This document shows, piece after piece, positions 1-8,718 of a DNA stretch of 64,000 nucleotides (position 1 is the stretch's first letter; each line of letters starts with the position of its first letter). The translations under genes were made by a program, and so were the position numbers. Under the pieces are notes generated by a model. It saw only the letters and a program-made list of their open reading frames with translations, had not been told where the DNA came from and searched no databases. The stretch is taken from NCBI GenBank assembly GCA_905215345.1, contig CAJMPR010000006.1:62001-126000 (forward strand), written 5' to 3'. The stretch is from an uncultured bacterium. GTDB lineage: Bacteria; Bacteroidota; Bacteroidia; Bacteroidales; Bacteroidaceae.

Positions 1-285
1 AACCGGTTGATACAAACAATCATCAGTATTCTTACAGGTCCCTCTACACTCCCCCAGGAAGAACGCGACATCAATTTCAGCCTGGACCGGAACGGAGAAA
101 TATTATCTTTCAAGATTACCAATACACCTTTGGCCGACAAGAAATATGCCGATCAGGAAACATCCATACGCCATAATATCAACCGATTACTACTGAAGCA
201 TTTCGGTGGAACTTACCAAGTGATTGCCGATGCTCAGGCAGGACCAAGCATTCTTTTTACATATCCCGCTATAAAGGTTCAATAA
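1..285 (+). CDS. 3' end of an unidentified gene, possibly a sensor histidine kinase
   Basis: Only the last ~94 codons are in the window; the frame is open at the left edge and ends with TAA at 283-285, so the start is outside. The fragment reads as alternating strands and helices, with a stretch like the ATPase end of LytS-type sensor kinases (IRHNINRLLLKHFGGTYQV followed by GPSILFTYP, resembling the G-L-x-N-x-x-x-R-L pattern before the last strand). That match is weak and is an inference. A putative promoter for ffh starts ~40 bases after the stop. Confidence 0.4.
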   Translation, partial: NRLIQTIISILTGPSTLPQEERDINFSLDRNGEILSFKITNTPLADKKYADQETSIRHNINRLLLKHFGGTYQVIADAQAGPSILFTYPAIKVQ

Positions 286-325
286 TATTCTCACTCTAAA
301 AGAAGGCAGTTACAGGGATTTTTCG

Positions 326-333
326 TACTTTTG
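326..333 (+). promoter_or_regulatory. Bacteroides -7 promoter element upstream of ffh
   Basis: TACTTTTG matches the Bacteroides -7 consensus TAnnTTTG exactly, 48 bases before the ffh ATG. No convincing TTTG -33 box is visible at the expected spacing, so the call rests on the -7 element alone. Confidence 0.45.
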
Positions 334-380
334 CGCCTCAATAAGAGTAATTTGTAATTTAGTAATTGTAATTAGATACT

Positions 381-1703
381 ATGTTCGATAATTTAAGCGA
401 AAGACTTGACAGGTCGTTTAAAATTCTGAAAGGTGAAGGTAAAATCACCGAAATCAATGTAGCAGAAACGCTAAAAGACGTTCGTAAAGCACTTCTGGAT
501 GCTGACGTTAACTATAAAGTAGCCAAAACTTTCACTGACACCGTTAAGGAAAAAGCTTTGGGACAAAACGTACTCACGGCTGTAAAACCCAGTCAGTTAA
601 TGGTTAAAATCGTACATGACGAGTTGACTCAACTTATGGGGGGTGAAACAGCGGAAATCAATATCGATAGCAAACCTGCCGTTATTTTAATGTCCGGTCT
701 GCAAGGTTCCGGTAAGACAACTTTCACCGGAAAGTTGGCACGTATGCTGAAAACCAAAAAGAACCGGAAACCGTTGTTGGTAGCTTGTGACGTTTATCGT
801 CCCGCAGCTATTGAACAGTTGCGTGTCTTGGCTGAACAGATTGAAGTACCGATGTATTCCGAACCTGACAGTAAAGATCCGGTGTCTATTGCACAACATG
901 CCATACTGGAAGCCAAAGCAAAAGGATATGATCTCGTAATCGTCGATACTGCGGGACGTTTGGCTGTGGACGAAGAAATGATGAATGAGATCGCCGCCAT
1001 CAAAGCTGCTATCAATCCAAACGAAATTTTGTTCGTTGTAGACTCCATGACCGGTCAGGATGCAGTAAATACCGCCAAAGAATTCAACGAACGTTTAGAT
1101 TTTAACGGTGTAGTATTGACAAAGTTGGATGGTGACACTCGTGGTGGTGCAGCTCTTTCTATCCGTTCCGTTGTAAACAAGCCGATCAAGTTTGTAGGTA
1201 CAGGTGAAAAGCTGGATGCCATTGATCAGTTCCACCCCGCCCGTATGGCCGACCGTATCCTCGGCATGGGTGATATCGTATCATTGGTAGAGCGTGCGCA
1301 AGAACAATATGATGAAGAAGAAGCCAAACGCCTGCAAAAAAAAATTGCCAAGAATCAGTTTGACTTCAATGACTTCCTGAGCCAGATTGCACAAATCAAG
1401 AAGATGGGTAACCTGAAAGACCTTGCATCTATGATACCGGGGGTAGGTAAAGCGATTAAAGACATTGATATTGATGATAATGCTTTCAAAAGTATCGAAG
1501 CTATCATCTACTCCATGACTCCTGCCGAACGCTCTAACCCCGAACTGTTGAACGGTTCACGCCGTCAACGCATTGCAAAAGGTAGTGGTACCAACATCCA
1601 GGAAGTCAATCGTTTGTTAAAACAGTTCGACCAAACCCGTAAGATGATGAAAATGGTAACCGGTAGCAAAATGGGTAAAATGATGCCTAAACTGAAAAAG
1701 TAA
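381..1703 (+). CDS. ffh: Signal recognition particle GTPase Ffh
   Basis: 440 residues, full length for the family. N domain about residues 1-95. The G domain has the P-loop GLQGSGKTT (106-114), DTAGR (189-193) and the guanine-specificity motif TKLD (247-250) followed by GDTRGG. The C-terminal M domain (about 305-440) is methionine-rich (KMMKMVTGSKMGKMMPKL). Ffh binds SRP RNA and signal sequences and delivers ribosomes to FtsY at the inner membrane. An ATG start follows an AT-rich leader with a Bacteroides -7 box. The gene is followed by a hairpin terminator and then folD from its own promoter. Confidence 0.98.
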   Translation: MFDNLSERLDRSFKILKGEGKITEINVAETLKDVRKALLDADVNYKVAKTFTDTVKEKALGQNVLTAVKPSQLMVKIVHDELTQLMGGETAEINIDSKPAVILMSGLQGSGKTTFTGKLARMLKTKKNRKPLLVACDVYRPAAIEQLRVLAEQIEVPMYSEPDSKDPVSIAQHAILEAKAKGYDLVIVDTAGRLAVDEEMMNEIAAIKAAINPNEILFVVDSMTGQDAVNTAKEFNERLDFNGVVLTKLDGDTRGGAALSIRSVVNKPIKFVGTGEKLDAIDQFHPARMADRILGMGDIVSLVERAQEQYDEEEAKRLQKKIAKNQFDFNDFLSQIAQIKKMGNLKDLASMIPGVGKAIKDIDIDDNAFKSIEAIIYSMTPAERSNPELLNGSRRQRIAKGSGTNIQEVNRLLKQFDQTRKMMKMVTGSKMGKMMPKLKK

Positions 1704-1723
1704 CCAAAAGTTTGAAAACATAT

Positions 1724-1769
1724 AAATCCCGCTAATTTCAGATATTAAATGAAATCGGCGGGATTTTTG
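1724..1769 (+). terminator. Intrinsic terminator of ffh
   Basis: AAATCCCGC at 1724 pairs with GCGGGATTT around 1758-1765, with an inner ATTTCA/TGAAAT pairing, followed by a T-run. The last TTTG of this element probably doubles as the -33 box of the folD promoter. Confidence 0.75.
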
Positions 1770-1797
1770 CTTTATTCGGTTATTTGCTCTACTTTTG
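1766..1797 (+). promoter_or_regulatory. Promoter of folD
   Basis: TTTG at 1766-1769 and TACTTTTG at 1790-1797 are separated by 20 bases, matching the Bacteroides -33/-7 promoter layout. The folD ATG lies ~80 bases further on. Confidence 0.65.
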
Positions 1798-1879
1798 CGA
1801 ATATTGCATACTTAGTAACTAAGTATTTAATCATAACATAGACTAATTTAAATCATTTACTTAAAATAAAATATTGAAT

Positions 1880-2761
1880 ATGACTCTGATCGATGGAAAA
1901 GCTATTTCCGAACAGGTAAAACAGGAAATTGCTGCCGAAGTAGCCGAGATCGTAGCTCGTGGCGAAAAACGTCCGCATCTGGCAGCTATTCTCGTAGGAC
2001 ACGATGGTGGTAGCGAAACATACGTCGCCGCCAAAGTAAAAGCTTGTGAAGTTTGCGGATTCAAATCTTCCCTTATTCATTACGAAGCCGATGTAACAGA
2101 AGAAGAACTGCTGGCTAAAGTTCGCGAACTGAACGAAGATACCGACGTTGACGGTTTTATTGTCCAACTCCCTTTGCCGAAACACATTTCAGAGCAAAAA
2201 GTAATTGAGACAATTGACTATCGCAAAGATGTAGACGGTTTCCATCCTATCAATGTAGGACGTATGTCTATCGGGTTACCATGTTATGTATCTGCTACGC
2301 CTAATGGAATCCTCGAACTCCTGAAAAGATACCAGATAAAAACTTCCGGCAAAAAATGTGTAGTTCTGGGCCGTAGTAACATTGTTGGTAAACCTATGGC
2401 CGCCCTTATGATGCAAAAGGCCTACCCGGGAGATGCAACCGTAACAGTTTGTCATAGCCGTAGCAAAGACCTGATAAAAGAATGTCAGGAAGCAGACATT
2501 ATTATTGCCGCTTTAGGACAGCCCAACTTCGTAAAAGAAGAAATGGTGAAAGAAGGTGCCGTTGTCATCGACGTAGGTACTACCCGTGTACCAGATGCAA
2601 GCAAGAAGTCCGGTTTTAAGTTGACAGGCGATGTCAAATTTGATGAAGTTGCTCCGAAATGTTCGTTCATCACTCCCGTACCGGGTGGTGTAGGCCCAAT
2701 GACAATTGTCTCGTTAATGAAGAATACATTATTGGCAGGTAAAAAAGCGATTTACCAATAA
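1880..2761 (+). CDS. folD: Bifunctional 5,10-methylene-THF dehydrogenase/cyclohydrolase FolD
   Basis: 293 residues, the usual length. It interconverts methylene-, methenyl- and formyl-tetrahydrofolate with NADP in the cytoplasm, supplying one-carbon units. Visible signatures are the Y-x3-K catalytic pair in TYVAAKVKACEVCG, DVDGFHPINVGR, the NADP-binding CVVLGRSNIVGKPMA, and the C-terminal PVPGGVGPMT. The ATG at 1880 was chosen over an in-frame TTG two codons earlier. The CapA-like gene starts 8 bases after the stop, so the two are probably co-transcribed. Confidence 0.97.
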   Translation: MTLIDGKAISEQVKQEIAAEVAEIVARGEKRPHLAAILVGHDGGSETYVAAKVKACEVCGFKSSLIHYEADVTEEELLAKVRELNEDTDVDGFIVQLPLPKHISEQKVIETIDYRKDVDGFHPINVGRMSIGLPCYVSATPNGILELLKRYQIKTSGKKCVVLGRSNIVGKPMAALMMQKAYPGDATVTVCHSRSKDLIKECQEADIIIAALGQPNFVKEEMVKEGAVVIDVGTTRVPDASKKSGFKLTGDVKFDEVAPKCSFITPVPGGVGPMTIVSLMKNTLLAGKKAIYQ

Positions 2762-2769
2762 ACAAGGTA

Positions 2770-3912
2770 ATGAAGACGCTTGTTGCCTTTGTCATACTGT
2801 TATATAGCGTAACCCTTTCCGCGCAGGAAAGGATTACGCTATTATTTGTAGGAGACTTGATGCAGCATCAAGCACAAATAGACGCAGCCCGTACTCTCGA
2901 TGGAAAATATGACTATTCTTCTTATTTCTCCCTGGTAAAGGAGCAGATATCTCATGCCGACCTTGCCATTGGCAACCTCGAGGTTACTTTAGGCGGAAAG
3001 CCTTATCGGGGTTACCCGACTTTCAGCGCTCCTGACGAATATCTGCAATCAATCAAGGATGCTGGTTTTGATATTCTTCTTACGGCAAACAACCATTGTC
3101 TGGATCGTGGTAAGAAAGGACTGGAACGAACAATCTACATACTCGACTCTCTCCATATACCTCATGTGGGTACTTATCTGAATACGGCTGAACGCAAGCG
3201 CCACTACCCTCTTTTTATCAAAAAAAACAATTTTCATATCGCTTTGCTTAACTATACTTATGGAACAAACGGAATCAACGTCACCGTTCCCAACGTCGTT
3301 AATTACATTGACAAAGAAACCATCTTACAAGATATTCGTAGCGCACAGGCTGTACACCCAGATGCCATTATTGCCTGTATGCACTGGGGTGAAGAATACC
3401 ATTCACTTCCCAATAAGGAACAACGTGAACTTGCAAATTGGCTACTGGAGCAAGGGGTTACTCACATCATTGGCTCGCATCCACATGTTATCCAGCCAAT
3501 GGAATTACGGTCGGACGGAAACCAACAACACGTTATTGTTTACTCTTTAGGAAATTTCATATCGAATATGAGTGCCGAAAATACGGACGGTGGTCTCATC
3601 TTCACTTTACAACTCGAAAAATATCCTCTTCCCCAACCCATACATCCGCTGCAAAATAACCGGAGTTATTCTCCATCCCTTGTACCATTTTCCCCTTCCT
3701 TTCCATTTTCTCGTGTAGCGCATTGTGGATATACTTTAGTATGGACCGCTCGTCCTGCTCTGACGGGAGAAAAAAATTACATTCTATATCCTTCTTATTT
3801 TCCAGCCGACAATCTTTCTAACACAGCCCGTAATCGCCTGAATATCTTTATCAAAAATACCCGGAAGATTTTATTGCAACACAATATAGGAATTTCAGAG
3901 AATAACAAATAG
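2770..3912 (+). CDS. CapA family metallophosphoesterase-like protein (exported)
   Basis: 380 residues. An N-terminal signal peptide (MKTLVAFVILLYSVTLSAQ) is followed by the CapA/PGA-synthesis fold: LLFVGDLMQHQ (metal-binding D), NLEVTLGG, TANNHCLDRG and GSHPHVIQPMEL, which are the family's Asp/Asn/His metal-site motifs. Family members act in the periplasm or envelope. Some are needed for poly-gamma-glutamate synthesis, but the substrate here is unknown and no capB/capC-like genes are nearby. It follows folD by 8 bases, so an operon is likely. Confidence 0.85.
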   Translation: MKTLVAFVILLYSVTLSAQERITLLFVGDLMQHQAQIDAARTLDGKYDYSSYFSLVKEQISHADLAIGNLEVTLGGKPYRGYPTFSAPDEYLQSIKDAGFDILLTANNHCLDRGKKGLERTIYILDSLHIPHVGTYLNTAERKRHYPLFIKKNNFHIALLNYTYGTNGINVTVPNVVNYIDKETILQDIRSAQAVHPDAIIACMHWGEEYHSLPNKEQRELANWLLEQGVTHIIGSHPHVIQPMELRSDGNQQHVIVYSLGNFISNMSAENTDGGLIFTLQLEKYPLPQPIHPLQNNRSYSPSLVPFSPSFPFSRVAHCGYTLVWTARPALTGEKNYILYPSYFPADNLSNTARNRLNIFIKNTRKILLQHNIGISENNK

Positions 3913-3943
3913 AAGATTTTCCAGCAAAATATTCAGCAAAATA

Positions 3944-3974
3944 TTTGCTATATAAAAGATAATTCCTATCTTTG
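3944..3974 (+). promoter_or_regulatory. Promoter of tRNA-His
   Basis: TTTG at 3944-3947 and TATCTTTG at 3967-3974 with 19-base spacing match the Bacteroides consensus well. The tRNA begins 28 bases after the -7 box. Confidence 0.75.
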
Positions 3975-4002
3975 CACCGCATTTAAGAAATGCGCTAACA
4001 TG

Positions 4003-4076
4003 GTGACTGTAGTTCAGTTGGTTAGAGCGTCAGATTGTGGTTCTGAATGTCGTGGGTTCGAGTCCCATCAGTCACC
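4003..4076 (+). tRNA. tRNA-His (GTG anticodon)
   Basis: A cloverleaf can be drawn by eye. Acceptor GTGACTG (4003-4009) pairs with CAGTCAC (4069-4075). A G precedes position 1, as expected for the G-1 of tRNA-His. The D-arm contains AGTTCAGTTGGTTAGAGC, the anticodon arm CAGATTGTGGTTCTG has anticodon GTG, and the T-arm GTGGGTTCGAGTCCCAT is standard. CCA follows partly encoded. A strong promoter lies upstream and a strong terminator downstream. Confidence 0.96.
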
Positions 4077-4083
4077 CAAAGAG

Positions 4084-4120
4084 ATCCTTGATAATCTTGA
4101 TGATTATCAAGGATTTTTTT
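4084..4120 (+). terminator. Intrinsic terminator after tRNA-His
   Basis: A perfect 13-bp stem, ATCCTTGATAATC (4084-4096) with GATTATCAAGGAT (4102-4114), a 5-base loop and a seven-T run. It ends only 15 bases before the next ATG, so that gene must rely on read-through or on signals within this small space. Confidence 0.92.
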
Positions 4121-4135
4121 AAAATCCCAATCGAC

Positions 4136-5803
4136 ATGAAAATTCTTTGGATAGACCTAAATAGTTCGTATGCCCACTCTTCATTGGCACTCCCTGCACT
4201 ACATGCGCAGATAGCAAATGATTCTTCTGTAGAATGGAAAATTGTATCAGCTACCATCAATGAAAATATTGGAACAATTGTAGATGAAATCCACCGTCAT
4301 CAACCTGATATCCTGGCGGCAACTACCTGGCTTTTTAATCATGAGCAACTATTACATGTGACATCCAGATTGAAAGCATTACTCCCGGATACTTGCCTTA
4401 TATTAGGTGGTCCTGAGTTTCTTGGAGATAACGAAGATTTCTTACGCAAGAATCCTTTTGTCAATTGTGTATTCAGAGGAGAAGGAGAAGAAGCATTTCC
4501 ACAATGGCTATCCTGTTGGAACCAACCGCAAAAATGGAATAATATTCCCGGACTGTGCTATCTCAATCCTGAGCGACAATATAAAGATAACGGAATAGCT
4601 CGCGTTATGAATTTTGCAAACCTTGTTCCTCCGGAGAAAAGCATCTTCTTCAATTGGAACAAACCTTTCGTACAGCTTGAAACCACGCGTGGCTGTTTCA
4701 ATACCTGCGCCTTTTGTGTAAGTGGTGGTGAAAAACCTGTCCGTACCTTATCCATCGATAATATCCGCAACCGGCTACAAATAGTTCATCAGCACGGTAT
4801 TCAGAATGTGAGAGTACTCGACCGTACATTTAATTACAATTCACGTAGGGCAAAAGAATTACTTCAACTATTTTTAGAATTCTCTCCCGATATCCGTTTT
4901 CATCTGGAAATACATCCGGCACTTCTTTCAGATGAATTGAAAGAAGAATTGCGACAGCTTCCGGAAGGATTGCTTCATCTTGAAGCGGGAATTCAAAGTT
5001 TACGCGAACCAGTTCTCGAAAAAAGCCACCGAATGGGTAAATTATCTGATGCGTTGGAAGGATTAAGATTTCTTTGTTCACTCTCCAATATGGAAACTCA
5101 TGCCGATCTTATAGCCGGACTTCCACTCTATCATCTTAATGAGATATTCGAGGATATACAGACGCTTACCGAATACAAAGCCGGTGAAATCCAATTAGAA
5201 TCACTCAAATTACTCCCCGGAACGGAAATGCGCCGCCAGGCAGAAGAACTGGGCATTAAATATTCTCCCCTACCTCCCTACGAAGTTTTACAAACCCGGG
5301 AAATCAGTGTTAGTGAATTGCAAACTGCCCGCCAACTTTCCCGACTGCTGGATGGGTTTTATAATACCTCTGCGTGGCAGCATATAACCCGTGAACTAAT
5401 CTTAAATGATAAAACCTTTCTATACAAATTTCTTGATTATCTAATAGACATCAATCTCATTGATCAACCAATGAGTCTTGAAAAACGAGGACTTATTCTT
5501 TACGAGTATTGCAAACTAAACTATCCGGAATATCAAACAGCTGCTACTATTGCCTGGATAGAAGCGGGTATGTCATTAAAAAAGTTACCCGCTGAAAATG
5601 TAAGAACCAAACGTCAAGTACCCTCTGAAAATTGGGACATAATTTATGGAGAATACAAAGATAACCTTCGTCTTTGCTTCCTACCCGCTAATGAAGAAAC
5701 CGAAAGTGGCTATTGGTTTGGATTTGAGTCTGAAACACAAAAAAGCACTCCTGTCTTCAAAGCCCAAACAAAGAATCACACTCAATCAAGTAAAGGATTA
5801 TAA
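4136..5803 (+). CDS. B12-binding-domain radical SAM protein (DUF4080 type)
   Basis: 555 residues from ATG 4136. An upstream in-frame ATG at 4037 lies inside tRNA-His and was rejected. The N-terminal cobalamin-binding-like Rossmann region (ILWIDLNSSYAHSSLALPAL, then LILGGPEF) is followed by a radical SAM core with CFNTCAFC, the C-x3-C-x2-C site for the [4Fe-4S] cluster that cleaves SAM. HLEAGIQS and ADLIAGLP are further core strands. The C-terminal part resembles DUF4080. The substrate is unknown. The position right after a tRNA terminator leaves its promoter unclear. Confidence 0.88.
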   Translation: MKILWIDLNSSYAHSSLALPALHAQIANDSSVEWKIVSATINENIGTIVDEIHRHQPDILAATTWLFNHEQLLHVTSRLKALLPDTCLILGGPEFLGDNEDFLRKNPFVNCVFRGEGEEAFPQWLSCWNQPQKWNNIPGLCYLNPERQYKDNGIARVMNFANLVPPEKSIFFNWNKPFVQLETTRGCFNTCAFCVSGGEKPVRTLSIDNIRNRLQIVHQHGIQNVRVLDRTFNYNSRRAKELLQLFLEFSPDIRFHLEIHPALLSDELKEELRQLPEGLLHLEAGIQSLREPVLEKSHRMGKLSDALEGLRFLCSLSNMETHADLIAGLPLYHLNEIFEDIQTLTEYKAGEIQLESLKLLPGTEMRRQAEELGIKYSPLPPYEVLQTREISVSELQTARQLSRLLDGFYNTSAWQHITRELILNDKTFLYKFLDYLIDINLIDQPMSLEKRGLILYEYCKLNYPEYQTAATIAWIEAGMSLKKLPAENVRTKRQVPSENWDIIYGEYKDNLRLCFLPANEETESGYWFGFESETQKSTPVFKAQTKNHTQSSKGL

Positions 5804-6075
5804 ACAAAAAATGAGTATAGTATAAGTTAATATCGTACCTTGTATGAAGTTAACTTCCTCCAAATCTCATTAAATACAGATATAAAAATCATCAAATTAA
5901 TCCCCAAATTGTAAAATCAGAAATCTTTGTAACCATCTTATTCCATTACTAAACAAATACTTAAATATTATAAATCAGATTTCTACTTTTCTGGATATTT
6001 CGGATCGCTCTTTCGCACTACCTTTACACTGGCAAAACAAACTTCATTAATCAAAGATAATAACATCTTATAGTT

Positions 6076-6453
6076 ATGGCAAATTCTGAAAAGATATTGA
6101 TGAACGAATGTATCTATTTAAGAAATGAAGAATATTATTATAAATACATGTATAATGATATTTACCAGATCGCAGTATCCGGAAGGTGTTGCAACATTTA
6201 TCTTTCACCCGACAAATCAAAAAAAATATCTTTATCAATTACCCTGATAGAATTGATGAGGTTCTTACCAACACATATTTTCATACGTACCCACCGTTCC
6301 TATGTAGTTAATATTAATCACATTGAACGTATCACGGGCAATATGTTATATGTGGGAGACTGTATTGTGCCTATAGGACGTGAGTACAAAGAAACTGTTT
6401 ACTCCCGGTTGAATATCGTAGGAGTAATGTCAGACAATAATATTAATACATAA
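6076..6453 (+). CDS. Orphan LytTR DNA-binding protein (copy 1)
   Basis: 125 residues consisting essentially of one LytTR domain. The core reads LPTHIFIRTHRSYVVNINHIERI and ends in GDCIVPIGREYKE, the usual end of the fold. There is no receiver or membrane domain, so it is a stand-alone regulator. A closely similar protein is encoded at 15183-15524, beyond the other end of the TonB-receptor operon. The 270-base leader upstream (5804-6075) is AT-rich with no gene seen. A weak -7-like TACCTTTA lies near 6018-6025. Confidence 0.85.
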   Translation: MANSEKILMNECIYLRNEEYYYKYMYNDIYQIAVSGRCCNIYLSPDKSKKISLSITLIELMRFLPTHIFIRTHRSYVVNINHIERITGNMLYVGDCIVPIGREYKETVYSRLNIVGVMSDNNINT

Positions 6454-6530
6454 AATTTTAATTGGGTTGTTTTTAATAGAGTATCATTTAAAGATATTCT
6501 TACCAAAAAGGTCGTTCTTGGTGAATAACC

Positions 6531-8426
6531 TCATTGTTTAACTGCACCCTGAACTGCATCTAATAAATTATCACTTTTGCAAATTCTCAAATATTTTTTC
6601 GGTGTATATCCCGTATATTCTTTAAAACATGAACTAAATGTATTGTAAGATCCAAATCCGGCAACTTCAGATAAGGTCTTTAGACTATTTGATGTAAGTA
6701 TAAGTTCTTTTGCATACTGAATGCGAAAGCCGTTTATCCACTGATTAAAATTACCTCCCGTTTTTTTATTAATACAAGCTGACAAAGAGGAGCGATTACT
6801 ACTCATCTCTTTGGCTAAATCATCAAGCGTCAAAGAACTATTCAGAAATAGTTTTTGAGTAGTAACTATATTTTCAGCTCGTATATATAATAACTCCTGT
6901 GGAGTGGGTGGCTCACATTTCTGAGGAGCAGGCTCCTGAGGAATAGAAAACTCTTTCAATTTATTTTCATAGGTGGCTGTTAATTTCTTCTTTTGACTAA
7001 ACAAACGAAATGCAAAACAAGAAACGAGACCAAATCCTGTTACAGAAACAGCAGCAAGCAGTAATAAAGTAGAGTTTATACGATAAGATGTTTTGAGTCT
7101 TTCTTGTTGATTATCATATTTGGTTGCCAATTCCTGTATTTCAAACCGCCCAACCCAATTTTGAGCATCACGAAGATTTTTCGCATCATTATATATTTTC
7201 AAGATTGAATCCCGGTATACCATTAAATCCGCAGCTTTCTCATATTGTTTGGTGGCACGACAAAAAGAGCTATAAAGATAAAGAGATTCGACCTTTTGCT
7301 TTAGCCATACTGATTCTGTTACAGTATCTTTCATTAAAGGTTCAACCAGATGGAATACCTCATTTGCCTGTTTTAACTTTCCATTTTTCTGTAACAAAGC
7401 AGCATAGGATGCATACACAGGCATGATATATAGAGGAAGAGAGAAATTGGAATTTGACTGGTTTCTCTCTTTTATAATACCCATTGCTTCACTCAAATAA
7501 TAAGCGGCAGAGTCTTCTTTATTCTCAGCAATATATGTATCCGCCATCTTATAATAGTACATAAGTCCATTCTTCTTTGGTAACTGTTCATTCATCTTTG
7601 CCAAATAGAAACGTGCACTATCTAATTTTTGAAGCTGTAAATAGCACTGAGATAATTTAAGATATGTAGAAAAATTTAATGATAATGAAGAACAAGCATT
7701 CTCATAATAAAGTATGGCTTCTTCATAAAGGCCTAAATCATAAGAAAGATATATGATAAATTGCAAACACAAAACTTGTTGTTTAAGAAAATTATTATCT
7801 ACTGACAATTGATATGCATCTTTATAAACTTCAAGCCCTTTTTCCCAATCCTGTAATCTAGTAAACATATTGGCTATTGAACACAAGTCTTCAATTATTA
7901 ATACCACATTTCCTACCTTGCGATGTTCATTCAGAAGATTGTATAAAATTGAAATACTCTCCTTATAGCGCTTTTGTTGATTCAAAAAAACGACTTTAAA
8001 ATTACTAAGTTCCCATCGTTCCTTCTGCGATAATGAATAGTTACATTCTAGCTCTTCACATCGCCTTAACCCTTCTGATGCTGCATTAATGACATGTAGT
8101 TGGTCTAACTCTTGACTTATAATAATACATTGTCGTAATATTTTCTTTTTATCATTATTTGATGCAAAAGACAAAGATTGAAGCAAAATCATTTCCTGTT
8201 TTTGCACTTCTTCTGGTTCTAATTTTTTATAAGATGCTATTTCTAAATATATGCCTACCTGTTGATGAAAAGATAACATTTTCACTTCCTTCAATAACGA
8301 ATCAAATCTAGAAGAAAGAATTGGGGTTACTCTCAACTCATGGCTCAATTGAATAGCTTTTTCCTGCTTTTGATTAGTACAACCAAGACACAGAAATAAC
8401 ACCAAAAACAGGAAAAAAGCTCTCAT
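6531..8426 (-). CDS. Membrane-anchored TPR-AraC family regulator
   Basis: 631 residues. The N-terminus has a lipobox (LCLGC, Cys16) and is followed by about 400 residues of helical TPR-like repeats (for example YEEAILYYENACSSLSLNF). A transmembrane helix lies at about 455-478 (LLLLAAVSVTGFGLVSCFAF), and the C-terminal AraC-type double helix-turn-helix ends in GSYNTFSSCFKEYTGYTPKKY. The layout suggests periplasmic sensing coupled to cytoplasmic DNA binding. It is the last gene of the leftward operon that begins with the TonB receptor, 9 bases after the ferredoxin, so it probably regulates that operon. Confidence 0.85.
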   Translation of the reverse strand: MRAFFLFLVLFLCLGCTNQKQEKAIQLSHELRVTPILSSRFDSLLKEVKMLSFHQQVGIYLEIASYKKLEPEEVQKQEMILLQSLSFASNNDKKKILRQCIIISQELDQLHVINAASEGLRRCEELECNYSLSQKERWELSNFKVVFLNQQKRYKESISILYNLLNEHRKVGNVVLIIEDLCSIANMFTRLQDWEKGLEVYKDAYQLSVDNNFLKQQVLCLQFIIYLSYDLGLYEEAILYYENACSSLSLNFSTYLKLSQCYLQLQKLDSARFYLAKMNEQLPKKNGLMYYYKMADTYIAENKEDSAAYYLSEAMGIIKERNQSNSNFSLPLYIMPVYASYAALLQKNGKLKQANEVFHLVEPLMKDTVTESVWLKQKVESLYLYSSFCRATKQYEKAADLMVYRDSILKIYNDAKNLRDAQNWVGRFEIQELATKYDNQQERLKTSYRINSTLLLLAAVSVTGFGLVSCFAFRLFSQKKKLTATYENKLKEFSIPQEPAPQKCEPPTPQELLYIRAENIVTTQKLFLNSSLTLDDLAKEMSSNRSSLSACINKKTGGNFNQWINGFRIQYAKELILTSNSLKTLSEVAGFGSYNTFSSCFKEYTGYTPKKYLRICKSDNLLDAVQGAVKQ

Positions 8427-8435
8427 ATTATCTAT

Positions 8436-8663
8436 TTATGTTAGTACAATAGCTCCATACCCACATGCAGCTACACAATCACCACATTGGTCACAATTAT
8501 TTTCATATCTTATCATAATATAGCCTTTCTCCTCATAAAGTAATCCTTTGCCGCATGCAGGCACGCAATCACAACAGGTAGTACACTTTTTTCGATTAAT
8601 AGTCCATCTTCCCACCGGCATTGGATCAGGTCTCAACTCTGGTTTTCTTTCATTGTTTTCCAT
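8436..8663 (-). CDS. Small 2x[4Fe-4S] ferredoxin-like protein
   Basis: 75 residues with two perfect C-x2-C-x2-C-x3-C motifs: Cys27/30/33/37 (CTTCCDCVPAC) and Cys57/60/63/67 (CDQCGDCVAAC). This is the pattern of bacterial two-cluster ferredoxins. The first motif carries an extra Cys31, and the N-terminal ~20 residues are charged and proline-rich. There is no signal peptide, so it acts in the cytoplasm as an electron carrier. It sits between a DUF6850 outer-membrane gene and the AraC/TPR regulator, an unusual partner for a transport operon. Confidence 0.88.
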   Translation of the reverse strand: MENNERKPELRPDPMPVGRWTINRKKCTTCCDCVPACGKGLLYEEKGYIMIRYENNCDQCGDCVAACGYGAIVLT

Positions 8664-8718
8664 AATTACATCACTTTTAGTTTATAATAAATTTTCACCC
8701 CAAATCTACATAATCTAT

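Noticed and set aside
1874..1879. TTG start two codons before folD ATG
   Set aside because: ATG at 1880 gives the usual FolD N-terminus and a better start codon.
4037..4135. An in-frame ATG at 4037 that would extend the radical SAM protein by 33 residues
   Set aside because: The extension lies inside the tRNA-His gene and its terminator, and the sequence from ATG 4136 matches the family start.
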